Assembly: GCF_023256195.1 (NCBI RefSeq)
Contig: NZ_JAGDWX010000024.1
Location: forward strand, 1 to 63,276
Direction of reading: 5' to 3'
Source: Acidithiobacillus sp.
GTDB taxonomy: Bacteria > Pseudomonadota > Gammaproteobacteria > Acidithiobacillales > Acidithiobacillaceae
Length of the DNA: 63,276 nt
A program made the translations under genes and the position numbers. Below are positions 1-9,583 of this stretch, one piece after another. Numbering within the stretch: the first letter of the stretch is position 1; each line of letters opens with the position of its first letter. Under the pieces are notes generated by a model. It did not search any database, was not told where the DNA came from, and worked only from the letters and a program-made list of their open reading frames with translations.

Positions 1-366
1 CCCCAATGTTCCCCCGCTGAGGGAACCAGAGAACCATATATAAATCAAGGCCGTTCCCCCTGTTCCCTCGGTTCCCCCGCAAATATTCAAAGTTCAGATG
101 ATTATGACGCGGCAGAGCAGGCGGCGATCCAGTGGGAGGCAGAGCAGCCGCCCTACGACGATCCCACCGGCACGGCTCGCGTGCCATGGCCGGACGAAGC
201 CGCACGATTCCTGCTGATGGTGTTGCGGGACGGTTTGGGCTTGCACCCGCACCTGGACGCTGAGGGCAGGCTTCATATCCCTGGGCTCACCAACCCCCAG
301 GATCGTAACTCAGTTGCCCGCTACAAGGACGCCCTAGTGGCGCTACTAAAGGAGGAAGCACGATGA
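1..366 (+). CDS. C-terminal part of a phage/plasmid-type protein, possibly a primase (5' end outside window)
   Basis: The frame is open from the first base, so this is the 3' end of a longer gene that starts before the window. About 121 codons are visible. The first 27 are Pro/Ser/Gly-rich and come from repeated GTTCCC-type DNA. The rest is an acidic, helical stretch that includes WPDEAARF and ends LLKEEAR. Such low-complexity tails are common at the C-terminus of prophage primase or replication proteins, which is my tentative reading. The next gene starts inside its stop codon (ATGA overlap). I see no catalytic motif in the visible part, so the function is inference from context only. Confidence 0.4.
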   Translation, partial: PQCSPAEGTREPYINQGRSPCSLGSPANIQSSDDYDAAEQAAIQWEAEQPPYDDPTGTARVPWPDEAARFLLMVLRDGLGLHPHLDAEGRLHIPGLTNPQDRNSVARYKDALVALLKEEAR

Positions 367-563
367 CCGACCAAGAGCTACACCTGCAAGACGCGTTTGA
401 GAGCCTTTGCAACGCACAGGCCGCGCTCGACGGTGGCGATATGGAAGAACTCGCTGCCTGCCTTGCCGAGGCGGGATTCTCGATCTGCTGTGCCCTGCCT
501 GAGCAGTACGCCGAGCGAGCGCCGGATGATTGGTTTGAGACCCAAGGAGGCATTGATGGCTGA
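363..563 (+). CDS. Small hypothetical protein of the phage-like element
   Basis: This 66-residue acidic protein (starts MTDQELHLQDAF) has no motif I recognise. Its ATG overlaps the preceding stop codon, and a clear AAAGGAGGAA ribosome binding site lies just upstream, so translational coupling is likely. Its end overlaps the start of the next gene. It is rich in Ala, Glu and Cys and is probably helical. The setting, a run of small overlapping genes, fits a prophage or integrative element. No function can be assigned. Confidence 0.5.
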   Translation: MTDQELHLQDAFESLCNAQAALDGGDMEELAACLAEAGFSICCALPEQYAERAPDDWFETQGGIDG

Positions 564-897
564 CAGTAAATTACAGGCGATTACAGGCAAGCGGCTACCA
601 CCGAACGCGGGCAAGGGCAGGCCAGCCGGAGCCGTCAACAAAACCACGGCCACCCTGAAAGCAGCCTTGGAGCAATCATTCAGCGAGCTTGGCGGGGTGC
701 GTTGGTTGGTGCAGCTTGCCGAGCGAGAACCGCGAGCCTACGCCGCGCTGTTGGCAAAGCTGTTGCCGACGCAGATTGACGCGGATGTTACCGCACACCC
801 GCCGATCACCAAGATCACCCGCGTGGTTGTGGACCCACAGCACGGCACCGAGACGGAAATACCACCAGCAACACCAGACAAGGAGATGAACTCATGA
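556..897 (+). CDS. Phage-type small protein, terminase small-subunit-like N-terminus
   Basis: This 113-residue protein starts at an ATG preceded by AAGGAGG; an upstream in-frame start at 397 lacks such a site. Its N-terminus has the GKGRPAGAVNKTT pattern, followed by a helical region ending in LLAKLLPTQI. Similar proteins sit next to terminase genes in many prophages and are often labelled terminase small subunit-like or DUF5681-like. That is recall of a family pattern, not a search. No large terminase follows here, which is unusual. The stop overlaps the next start (ATGA). Confidence 0.45.
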   Translation: MADSKLQAITGKRLPPNAGKGRPAGAVNKTTATLKAALEQSFSELGGVRWLVQLAEREPRAYAALLAKLLPTQIDADVTAHPPITKITRVVVDPQHGTETEIPPATPDKEMNS

Positions 898-1985
898 GCA
901 GATTCTACGCGCTGGAGCTGTACGCGCCGACCGCACAGCAGCAGGCATCGGCCACGGTCACGCTGCCCATTGCGGCCAAGCAAGGCATCCTCCCCAAGCC
1001 CAGCCCGACCAGCGGGACCAAGACCTATCCCGGCTCTCCGACAAAGGTCTGGACCAGCCATCCCAACGGGATCTACGACCCAGGCGCCCAGAACATCCAG
1101 TTCGACGTGCTGACCTTTGGGCAGGGTATCGGGCAGACCATATTCACCATTCAGGTCGAGGGCGTATCGTTCCAAGACATCCAGCAGCACAACAACTTCC
1201 GCGACTACGGCCTGAAGCTCTACGCCGGGATGCTCCCCGGCCTGCCATTGGCCAACCAACAGCCAACCCCGGGACTGATCGTGCAGGGCTATGTTCTGGA
1301 AGGCATCGGCAACTGGGTCGGCAACGACATGACGCTCACCTTCGTGGTGAACCCCGACCCATTCACCGAAGACAACCCCGGCAATCTGGTGTTCCAGTGG
1401 AAGCCTGGGCAGACGTTGGCGCAGGCGTTGCAGAACATGCTTTCCGTGGCCTACCCCGGCTGGAAGTTTACTGCCAGCATCAGCTCGAATCTGGTTACCA
1501 ACCATGTTGTGACGCACCGGGCCGCGACGCTTTCAGACTTCGCTAGCTGGCTGGAGCAGTACACCCGGCATCGTCTGGGGCCGAAGTATCGCGGCGTGGA
1601 GATGTTCTTCCGCCAAGGCCATATTGTGGCCACCGACTACACGCAGACGCCCACGTCCACCCCGCCATCCATCCGCTTTGACGAGCTGATAGGGCAGCCT
1701 GTCTGGTCGGATGCCGCGCAGATGGACCTCATGGTGGCCCTGCGCGCAGACGTCCGCGTGGGTGACCAGATCAAGCTGCCGTACACCGAAGCCGCGCCAG
1801 GGTTGCAGGTGGAGTTGCCGCAGACCAGCAACGCATCGCTGGACTATCAGAAATCCTTCAATGGCACGTTCATCGTGAGCCACACCCGCCAGCTTGGAGA
1901 CTTCCGAGGGGAATCTGGCCAGGACTGGATCACGGTCATCCGCTGCTACGCGACGACGGTTGACGGACCAGGCGAGGCGTCCTAA
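894..1985 (+). CDS. Phage-like structural protein, probably baseplate hub
   Basis: This 363-residue protein is rich in beta-forming segments and has no signal peptide. Motifs such as NPDPFTEDNPGN, FQWKPGQTLAQAL and VRVGDQIKLP resemble the baseplate hub or tail proteins of contractile-tailed prophages, which contain a similar GD-x-I motif near the C-terminus. I infer a hub role; sequence alone does not prove it. It is coupled by an ATGA overlap to the terminase-like gene, without the portal, capsid or tail-tube genes that normally lie between. The element therefore appears rearranged or reduced. A hairpin terminator candidate follows about 40 bases downstream. Confidence 0.5.
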   Translation: MSRFYALELYAPTAQQQASATVTLPIAAKQGILPKPSPTSGTKTYPGSPTKVWTSHPNGIYDPGAQNIQFDVLTFGQGIGQTIFTIQVEGVSFQDIQQHNNFRDYGLKLYAGMLPGLPLANQQPTPGLIVQGYVLEGIGNWVGNDMTLTFVVNPDPFTEDNPGNLVFQWKPGQTLAQALQNMLSVAYPGWKFTASISSNLVTNHVVTHRAATLSDFASWLEQYTRHRLGPKYRGVEMFFRQGHIVATDYTQTPTSTPPSIRFDELIGQPVWSDAAQMDLMVALRADVRVGDQIKLPYTEAAPGLQVELPQTSNASLDYQKSFNGTFIVSHTRQLGDFRGESGQDWITVIRCYATTVDGPGEAS

Positions 1986-2016
1986 TCTTCTAAGCATGGT
2001 GCTAGTAACACCTACA

Positions 2017-2053
2017 GGCGGAAATCCGCCCCGTCAGACATGCGGGATTTTTT
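2017..2053 (+). terminator. Terminator candidate with a competing upstream hairpin
   Basis: AAATCCGC at 2022-2029 can pair with GCGGGATTT at 2042-2050 (one bulged G), followed by a run of T to 2053. This resembles an intrinsic terminator just after the baseplate-like gene. The same AAATCCGC segment can instead form a tight hairpin with GGCGGA at 2017-2022. The two structures exclude each other. Confidence 0.45.
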
Positions 2054-2196
2054 ATGCCCAGCGTTGGGCACGTCCTCAATGGCCGGGGGTGGGCGAATAC
2101 AATACCTTCGGGAAATCAACCCGGTGTTCCTGTAGCACTTTTCAGCCCCTGGCCGCCTGCCGCCGTTGGCAGGTACTCAGCTAGAGGGCTAATCAC

Positions 2197-2505
2197 ATGC
2201 ATTTTTCCCACCTACACAACGGAATCTATAACGCCAAGGAAATGGCCGCCCACCCGGAGCGGTACACCAAGGCTGAAATGCGGAGCGAGGCGGACGAACT
2301 CGGAGTAGTTCTGCACGGCCTGTTGGACTTTATCGGGGTGCTTGGTCAGGTCATGCACTACACCGGAGACAACGGGGATGCGTGGCAGGGACGTAACCTT
2401 CGCACCGTCGGAGAAGCGCTGGCATCCCTGGCGGACCTGGCAACGGGTATTGACGATATTCGCTTTGACCTGTTGAACCCGTCTGTGGCCAAGTCCGACG
2501 ACTGA
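2197..2505 (+). CDS. Hypothetical protein of the phage-like element
   Basis: This 102-residue protein starts MHFSHLHNGIYN and continues as a mostly helical chain with no recognised motif. It stands alone between two terminator candidates, so it is probably a separately transcribed accessory cargo gene (morons in prophages have this layout). A weak AGAGGG ribosome binding site precedes the ATG by about ten bases. Coding is supported by a clean open frame and a downstream hairpin terminator. Function is unknown. Confidence 0.5.
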   Translation: MHFSHLHNGIYNAKEMAAHPERYTKAEMRSEADELGVVLHGLLDFIGVLGQVMHYTGDNGDAWQGRNLRTVGEALASLADLATGIDDIRFDLLNPSVAKSDD

Positions 2506-2525
2506 TAGACCGCATCGTCAGCACC

Positions 2526-2551
2526 AGCCCCCGCCCTGGGGGCTTTTCTTT
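2526..2551 (+). terminator. Intrinsic terminator after the 102-residue gene
   Basis: AGCCCCC at 2526-2532 pairs with GGGGGCT at 2538-2544 around a GCCCT loop, followed by TTTCTTT. It lies 21 bases after the stop codon of the preceding plus-strand gene. Confidence 0.75.
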
Positions 2552-2716
2552 GCCCTGAGAGCGACGATCAGGACGCGGGTGGGGCATGTGTACTGCCGAG
2601 GCCGGAGAATCGCTCAGAGGGCAAATCTGGCCTGCGCCAAAGCGAGTAGCCATCGGAAGGAAGGGCGCGACACCACCGTCAGGAGCGGGCCGATTTTGTC
2701 CAGTTTCTTGGCCGAG

Positions 2717-2739
2717 TGTAACCGGTAATGTAACCGGTA
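2717..2739. repeat. Tandem 11-base direct repeat near the tRNA-Pro boundary
   Basis: TGTAACCGGTA occurs twice with a 12-base period, and each copy contains the palindrome ACCGGT. It lies about 57 bases beyond the 3' end of tRNA-Pro, on the element side. Paired short repeats near an attachment core can be integrase arm-type sites. That is inference, because no integrase is in view. Confidence 0.5.
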
Positions 2740-2795
2740 GATGGTGATGGGCAGATTACTGGCTCTGTGACTAGTTTATAACTGCTTGATTTTAT

Positions 2796-2872
<77 letters not shown>

Positions 2873-2881
2873 ATGGCGCCA

Positions 2882-2910
2882 AGCATAGCGGCCCCGGGGA
2901 GGTGGGTCAA
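2882..2910 (-). promoter_or_regulatory. Sigma70-type promoter for tRNA-Pro
   Basis: On the minus strand TTGACC (2910-2905) is followed after 17 bases by TATGCT (2887-2882), placing transcription start a few bases before the tRNA. The -35 box overlaps the stop codon of the YtxH gene. Confidence 0.65.
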
Positions 2911-3263
2911 TCCAGACGGGCGAGCTTGCGGCGCAGGCGATCCAGTTCGCCCCGTGCCATGGCTATGCCATCGTTGAGGCGAGCGCGCTCCTTTTCCGAG
3001 AGCTCCTTGCCTTTTTCCACCAGTTCCTCGCTGTAGATGGCGATGGTGTCCAGCAGTTCCTCCACCCGGGCGTTCATGCGCTCCCGCGAGGCAGCCATGC
3101 GGTCCCAGGCCTTGTTGGCCTGACGGCGCAGCTGCTCACGGGTACGCTCGCCCGCCTGCGGGGCAAAGAGCAGAGCAACAGCGGCTCCCGCCAGCGCACC
3201 GGCAACGAGTGCCGTGCCCAGTGCGCCGTATCCCAGACCGCGATCTTCGTCGTCATATTCCAT
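2907..3263 (-). CDS. YtxH-domain membrane-anchored protein
   Basis: This 118-residue protein has an acidic N-terminus, one glycine/alanine-rich membrane segment at about residues 10-33 ending in the LLFAPQAG pattern, then a long charged helix likely to form a coiled coil. This is the arrangement of YtxH (formerly gas-vesicle-like, PF12732) proteins, which are small envelope or stress-linked proteins of poorly defined function. The ATG has a strong GGAGGAAA site. It lies 17 bases after the phosphoglucomutase gene and is probably co-transcribed with it. Confidence 0.8.
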   Translation of the reverse strand: MEYDDEDRGLGYGALGTALVAGALAGAAVALLFAPQAGERTREQLRRQANKAWDRMAASRERMNARVEELLDTIAIYSEELVEKGKELSEKERARLNDGIAMARGELDRLRRKLARLD

Positions 3264-3280
3264 GGTGTTTCCTCCGTGGT

Positions 3281-5207
<1,927 letters not shown>

Positions 5208-5211
<4 letters not shown>

Positions 5212-6098
5212 AGGGAAAAACCTTGGCTGCGGAGAAAATCTCGACTGGGTGCCGCGCACTCGTTCATGAGCTGTCGCCGATGCGGGTTATGCCGCACCCG
5301 CCGCGCCAGCAGCACCGGCTCTGCGAGACCGGCAGCGGCATAGACGTTGGCCGAGGGGAAGAAACAGCTCTGCAAAAACTGGTGGATGACCCGCCGCAGC
5401 AGCGGGCTCAGCAGGCGCTTCTGCCAGGAACTGAGCCGACGGCTGCGCTCTTGGATGGTGGCACGGGCAAAGGCCATGTGCCGAGCCTCCTCCCGCATGT
5501 GGATCTGGGTGATGGCGAGTACCGCGGCAGGCAGCTTCTTATCTGCAAAGATCCGCCGATTGAGGCGGTCTGGGATGTTCTCCCCCACCAGAATGGTGGC
5601 CCAGAAGGCCGCCGAACTCTCCGGCGCAAAGCGCGCAAAGGCACTGGCCAATCGTGGCCGATCCCGGGCACCGGACATGAAAGGAATCTGGGCGCGCCGT
5701 TGCAACTCCAGAAACATCAGACTGTGCCCGATTTCTTCGCGCATCTCATGGAGCTGATAGCGGTAGGCGGCGGCATCTCGATACATCTCCGCCAGCCGGT
5801 TGCGCCCGAGGCGCTCTATGAACAGGGCCTCCAACCATAGACCCAGTTCACAGAAGGCCACGAATTCGGCGTGGGAAAGGCGGATCCGCTCTTCCGCGCC
5901 AAGGGCGTCGAACTCCGGCAGGCCATAGAGCGACAGCAGCGGTTCCGGGAGCCAGAGCTCATCAAAGCGCAGACTGTCCCACGGCACGGCCGCGACCGGA
6001 TCGCGATAGTGGCTGCTGTGCTCGTTCAGACGCAGCAGCAGGGCCTCGTGATGATGCCGAACGACAGCGGACGACGGAAGCGGTTCGGGACGGTTCAT
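5208..6098 (-). CDS. AurF-like diiron oxygenase
   Basis: This 296-residue protein contains metal-ligand motifs of the ferritin-like diiron fold: EFVAFCELG near residue 90, MREEIGH in the middle and MREEARH later. The pattern fits the AurF p-aminobenzoate N-oxygenase family (PF11583), whose members oxidise amines or other substrates with O2. The real substrate cannot be told from sequence. The same reading frame stays open far upstream through the antisense of ffh, but the homologous protein starts at MNRPEP. No ribosome binding site is visible, and a promoter-like element lies directly against the start. Confidence 0.75.
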
Positions 6099-6104
6099 GG
6101 CCGC

Positions 6105-6133
6105 ATTCTGCCACGTTGCGGCAGGGTCTCCAA
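6105..6133 (-). promoter_or_regulatory. Possible promoter giving a leaderless AurF-like transcript
   Basis: On the minus strand TTGGAG (6133-6128) is spaced 17 bases from CAGAAT (6110-6105), which ends only six bases before the ATG. Transcription would then start at or next to the start codon. The match is modest. Confidence 0.35.
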
Positions 6134-6199
6134 GGCCGGTGGATGCCCGTCTCTGGTGAAGCAACGCACGGACTGGCAGCTTGGTTCCAAGATCGGACT

Positions 6200-6228
6200 T
6201 TGCGCGCGCACCGCAGCTGGCGCACAAT
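6200..6228 (+). promoter_or_regulatory. Probable promoter for ffh
   Basis: TTGCGC (6200-6205) and CACAAT (6223-6228) are separated by 17 bases, about 21 bases before the ffh start codon. Four of six bases match the consensus in each box. Confidence 0.45.
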
Positions 6229-6248
6229 ATTGATGTCCAGGGGGTTCC

Positions 6249-7625
6249 ATGTTCGACAATCTCACCCAGAAGCTCAGCCAAAGCTTCCGCAACCTGCGCG
6301 GTCAGGGGCGGCTCAGCGACGACAACATCCGCGATGCCCTGCGCGACGTGCGCATGGCCTTGCTCGAGGCGGACGTCGCCCTGCCCGTCGTCAAGGATTT
6401 CATCCAGTCCGTGCGGGAGCGGGCGCTGGGCGAGGAAGTCAGCCGCAGCCTGACGCCGGGGCAGGTCTTCATCAAGATCGTCAACGACGAACTGGTGGCG
6501 CTCATGGGCGCGACCAACGACCGGCTGGATCTGCAGGTGCGGCCACCTGCCGTGATTCTTCTGGCCGGCCTGCAAGGGTCCGGCAAGACCACCACGGCCG
6601 CCAAGCTCGCCCTGTGGCTGACGGAGCGGGAGAAAAAGCGGGTACTCCTGGTCAGTACCGACGTCTACCGGCCGGCGGCCATGGACCAGCTGCGCAATCT
6701 GGGCCGCGACATCGGCGTCGAGGTCTTTCCCAGCGATCCCAGCCAGGCCCCCCTGCAGATTGCGCGGGACGCCCTGGCCGAGGCACAGCGCAAGGTCATG
6801 GACGTGCTCATCGTCGATACCGCCGGTCGTCTGCACGTGGACGAGGAGATGATGGCCGAGGCCAAGGCCCTTGCCGCCGCCGTCCGGCCGGCGGAGCTCC
6901 TCTTCGTGGTGGATGCCATGACCGGCCAAGATGCGGTCAACACCGCCAAGGCCTTCGATGCCGCCCTGCCGCTGACGGGTGTCGTCCTCACCAAGGCAGA
7001 CGGTGATGCCCGCGGCGGCGCGGCCCTTTCCATCCGCGCCATCACCGGCAAGCCCATCAAGTTCATCGGCGTGGGCGAAAAGGTGCGCAAGGGCCTCGAG
7101 CCTTTCTACCCCGATCGCATGGCCTCCCGCATTCTCGGCATGGGCGATATCGTCAGCCTTGTGGAGCAGGTGCAGCAGGACGTGGACCACGAGCAGGCCC
7201 GGCGCATGACGGAAAAGCTGCGCAAAGGCAAAGGCTTCGACTTGGAGGATTTCCGCGAACAGCTGCGTCAGCTGGAGCGCATGGGCGGCATGGCCAGTCT
7301 GATGGACAAGCTTCCGGGCATGGGCGAGCTGCCGGCCGAGGCGCAGAGCGCGCTGTCGGATCAGAAACCCATGCGCCGTCTGGAGGCCATCATCAATTCC
7401 ATGACGCCCCAGGAGCGCCGCCACCCCGAGATCATCAAGGCCTCGCGCCGCCGCCGTATCGCCGCCGGCTCCGGCACCACGGTAACGGAGGTCAATCGGC
7501 TCCTCAAACAGTTCGAGATGATGCAGAAGATGTTCAAGAAGATGGGAAAGGGCGGCAAGGGCCTGGGACGTCTGCTGGGGATGAATCCCAAGAACCTGCT
7601 GAAGGGCGGTCTGCCCTTTTCCTGA
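6249..7625 (+). CDS. ffh: Signal recognition particle protein Ffh (SRP54)
   Basis: This 458-residue GTPase binds 4.5S RNA and nascent signal sequences and delivers ribosomes to FtsY at the inner membrane. The N domain is followed by the G domain with P-loop GLQGSGKTT at residues 107-115, then DTAGR and [10 protein letters not shown]. The C-terminal M domain is rich in Met and contains the RNA-binding [12 protein letters not shown] segment. Length is normal. It heads the ffh-rpsP-rimM-trmD-rplS group, an arrangement conserved in many bacteria. A GGGG-containing weak site precedes the ATG. Confidence 0.97.
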   Translation: MFDNLTQKLSQSFRNLRGQGRLSDDNIRDALRDVRMALLEADVALPVVKDFIQSVRERALGEEVSRSLTPGQVFIKIVNDELVALMGATNDRLDLQVRPPAVILLAGLQGSGKTTTAAKLALWLTEREKKRVLLVSTDVYRPAAMDQLRNLGRDIGVEVFPSDPSQAPLQIARDALAEAQRKVMDVLIVDTAGRLHVDEEMMAEAKALAAAVRPAELLFVVDAMTGQDAVNTAKAFDAALPLTGVVLTKADGDARGGAALSIRAITGKPIKFIGVGEKVRKGLEPFYPDRMASRILGMGDIVSLVEQVQQDVDHEQARRMTEKLRKGKGFDLEDFREQLRQLERMGGMASLMDKLPGMGELPAEAQSALSDQKPMRRLEAIINSMTPQERRHPEIIKASRRRRIAAGSGTTVTEVNRLLKQFEMMQKMFKKMGKGGKGLGRLLGMNPKNLLKGGLPFS

Positions 7626-7641
7626 AAGCGCGCCTGAAGTC

Positions 7642-7670
7642 TTTCAATGGCCGACATTTTTGGTTACGAT
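7642..7670 (+). promoter_or_regulatory. Possible promoter for rpsP
   Basis: TTTCAA (7642-7647) and TACGAT (7665-7670) are 17 bases apart in the ffh-rpsP gap. The -10 box is fair and the -35 box weak. Confidence 0.35.
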
Positions 7671-7722
7671 ACGCGCCTTTCCCAGCACGCGTGAGTGCCT
7701 GCGGGTAGTCCAAGGAGAATCT

Positions 7723-7980
7723 ATGGTAGTCATTCGTATGGCAAGAGGCGGCGCCAAGAAGCGGCCTTTCTACCACATCGTGGTGGCCGACAGCCGCTTC
7801 CGGCGGGATGGACGTTTCATCGAGCGCTTGGGTTTCTACAACCCCATCGCCAATCCCTCGGAGCTTCGTATCGACAAGGAGCGGGCGGCGTATTGGTTGG
7901 CGCAGGGCGCGCAGCCCTCGGACACCGTGGCGCGTTTCCTCAAGCAGGAGGGCGTGAGCGGGGCAGGTGCCACAGCCTGA
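7723..7980 (+). CDS. rpsP: 30S ribosomal protein S16
   Basis: This 85-residue protein begins [10 protein letters not shown], followed by the family signature [14 protein letters not shown]. It is an assembly protein of the 30S body. The ATG at this position has an AAGGAG site seven bases upstream; an earlier in-frame start lacks one and would add an unrelated leader. Its 3' end overlaps rimM by 14 bases, so the two are coupled. Confidence 0.97.
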   Translation: MVVIRMARGGAKKRPFYHIVVADSRFRRDGRFIERLGFYNPIANPSELRIDKERAAYWLAQGAQPSDTVARFLKQEGVSGAGATA

Positions 7981-8476
7981 AGATGCCTGGACCGTCCTCG
8001 GACGGATCTCGGGAGTGCACGGTGTGCGCGGCTGGGTCAAGGTGTTTTCCTTTACTCAGGAGCGCGACGGGATCCTCGACTACCCCCACTGGTATCTCGG
8101 CAGCGAGCACAGGCCGGTTCGGGTAGTGGAAGGTCGCCTTCAGGGCGGTGGCGTGGTCGCCCGTCTGGAAGGGATAGAGGACCGCGACCTTGCCTTGGGC
8201 CTGGTCGGGCGTGAGATCGCGGTGCCCGCGTCGGCCCTGCCAGCCTTGCCGGCCGGAGAATATTACTGGTTCCAGCTGCAGGGGCTGGCGGTGGTCAATC
8301 TCTCCCAGGAGTGCCTTGGCAGAGTGTCCGGGCTCCTGGAAACCGGGGCCAACGACGTGCTGGTGGTGCAGGATGAGCAGGGTACGGAGATCCTCATTCC
8401 CTGGGACGCGCGTGCGGCCGCAGGGGTGGACCTGGAACAAGGGCGGATCACGGTGGATTGGCAGCGGGATTGGTGA
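7967..8476 (+). CDS. rimM: Ribosome maturation factor RimM
   Basis: This 169-residue protein helps mature the 30S head and binds S19. It starts at a GTG inside rpsP, and the N-terminal RimM domain shows the [15 protein letters not shown] motif. A PRC-barrel domain follows, with FQLQGLAVV and the closing [10 protein letters not shown] segment. The order rpsP-rimM-trmD-rplS is the conserved trmD operon. Its stop overlaps the trmD start (TGATG). Confidence 0.96.
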   Translation: MPQPEDAWTVLGRISGVHGVRGWVKVFSFTQERDGILDYPHWYLGSEHRPVRVVEGRLQGGGVVARLEGIEDRDLALGLVGREIAVPASALPALPAGEYYWFQLQGLAVVNLSQECLGRVSGLLETGANDVLVVQDEQGTEILIPWDARAAAGVDLEQGRITVDWQRDW

Positions 8477-9201
8477 TGCGCTTTGACGTCATCAGCATCT
8501 TTCCGCAGCTCATCGAGCAATACCTGCAGGAGGGGGTGGTTGGGCGCGGTCTGGCGCAGGGCCATTTTCGACTGGGGCTGTGGAACCCGAGAGACTTCAG
8601 TACCCTTGCGCATCGTCGCGTAGACGATCGTCCCTTTGGTGGGGGGCCGGGCATGGTGATGATGGCGCCGCCACTGTTGGCGGCCATCGCCGCCGCCCGG
8701 GGTGAGAATCCGGGGGCGCCGGTGATCTATCTGTCGCCCCAGGGGAAGGTGCTCCATCAGGCGGCGCTGCAACGCTTTGCCGACCTGGAAGGCTTGATAC
8801 TGCTTGCCGGGCGCTACGAAGGCATCGACGAACGGGTCATGTCGGCGGTGGATGAGGAGTGGTCCATCGGCGATTACGTGCTCGCCGGCGGCGAACTGCC
8901 GGCCCTGGTGCTCATGGAAGGGGTAGCGCGCCTGCTGCCGGGGGTGCTGGGGCATCCCGATTCGGCCGGGGAGGACAGCTTTGCCCGAAACGGCCTGTTG
9001 GACTGCCCGCACTACACCCGGCCGGAGCGTATCGGCACGCAAGAGGTGCCGCCGGTGCTGCTGTCGGGAGACCATCGGCGGATCGCCCGCTGGCGCCTGC
9101 GTCAGGCGCTGCGGCGCAGTCTGGAGCGCCGCCCGGATCTGCTACAGGCCCGGGGTCTGAGTGCCGAGGAGCGCGCTCTGTTGGAGCAAGAGGAAAACTG
9201 A
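8476..9201 (+). CDS. trmD: tRNA (guanine-37-N1)-methyltransferase
   Basis: This 241-residue SPOUT-fold enzyme methylates G37 next to the anticodon, which prevents frameshifting. The S-adenosylmethionine-binding knot is represented by [10 protein letters not shown] and [13 protein letters not shown], and [10 protein letters not shown] lies in the N-terminal half. The ATG that overlaps the rimM stop gives the standard MRFDVIS start; an in-frame start 18 bases earlier would add six atypical residues. It appears complete. Confidence 0.97.
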   Translation: MRFDVISIFPQLIEQYLQEGVVGRGLAQGHFRLGLWNPRDFSTLAHRRVDDRPFGGGPGMVMMAPPLLAAIAAARGENPGAPVIYLSPQGKVLHQAALQRFADLEGLILLAGRYEGIDERVMSAVDEEWSIGDYVLAGGELPALVLMEGVARLLPGVLGHPDSAGEDSFARNGLLDCPHYTRPERIGTQEVPPVLLSGDHRRIARWRLRQALRRSLERRPDLLQARGLSAEERALLEQEEN

Positions 9202-9238
9202 AACGAGCGGGTAGGTCGGATTTTTTGAGGAGTGGGTC

Positions 9239-9583
9239 ATGAACGTCATCGATGCGATCAATAAAGAGCAGATGGGTGCGGAATTGCCGGCCTTTGGTGC
9301 TGGCGATACCGTAGCCGTGCACGTCAAGGTCAAGGAAGGCGACCGCGAGCGCGTCCAGGTTTTTGAGGGTATCTGCATTGCGCGCCGCAACCGCGGTCTG
9401 CACTCGGCCTTCACCGTGCGCAAGATCTCCAACGGCGAAGGGGTAGAACGGGTGTTCCCCGCGCATTCTCCTGCGGTGGTCAAGGTGGAGGTGAAGCGGC
9501 GGGGCGATGTTCGTCGCGCCAAGCTCTACTACCTGCGCAACCTGTCTGGTAAGGCCGCGCGGATCAAGGAAAAGCTGGGCTGA
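9239..9583 (+). CDS. rplS: 50S ribosomal protein L19
   Basis: This 114-residue protein sits at the 30S-50S interface. The family pattern [26 protein letters not shown] is present in parts ([20 protein letters not shown]), as is the C-terminal [18 protein letters not shown] upstream is a good ribosome binding site. Its stop codon overlaps the next gene, so translation of the unknown 410-residue protein is probably coupled to L19. Confidence 0.97.
   Translation: MNVIDAINKEQMGAELPAFGAGDTVAVHVKVKEGDRERVQVFEGICIARRNRGLHSAFTVRKISNGEGVERVFPAHSPAVVKVEVKRRGDVRRAKLYYLRNLSGKAARIKEKLG

Noticed and set aside
6099-7424. Upstream extension of the diiron-protein frame to 738 residues
   Set aside because: The first 442 codons lie antisense to ffh, have no family features and are a by-product of high G+C; the homologous protein starts at 6098.
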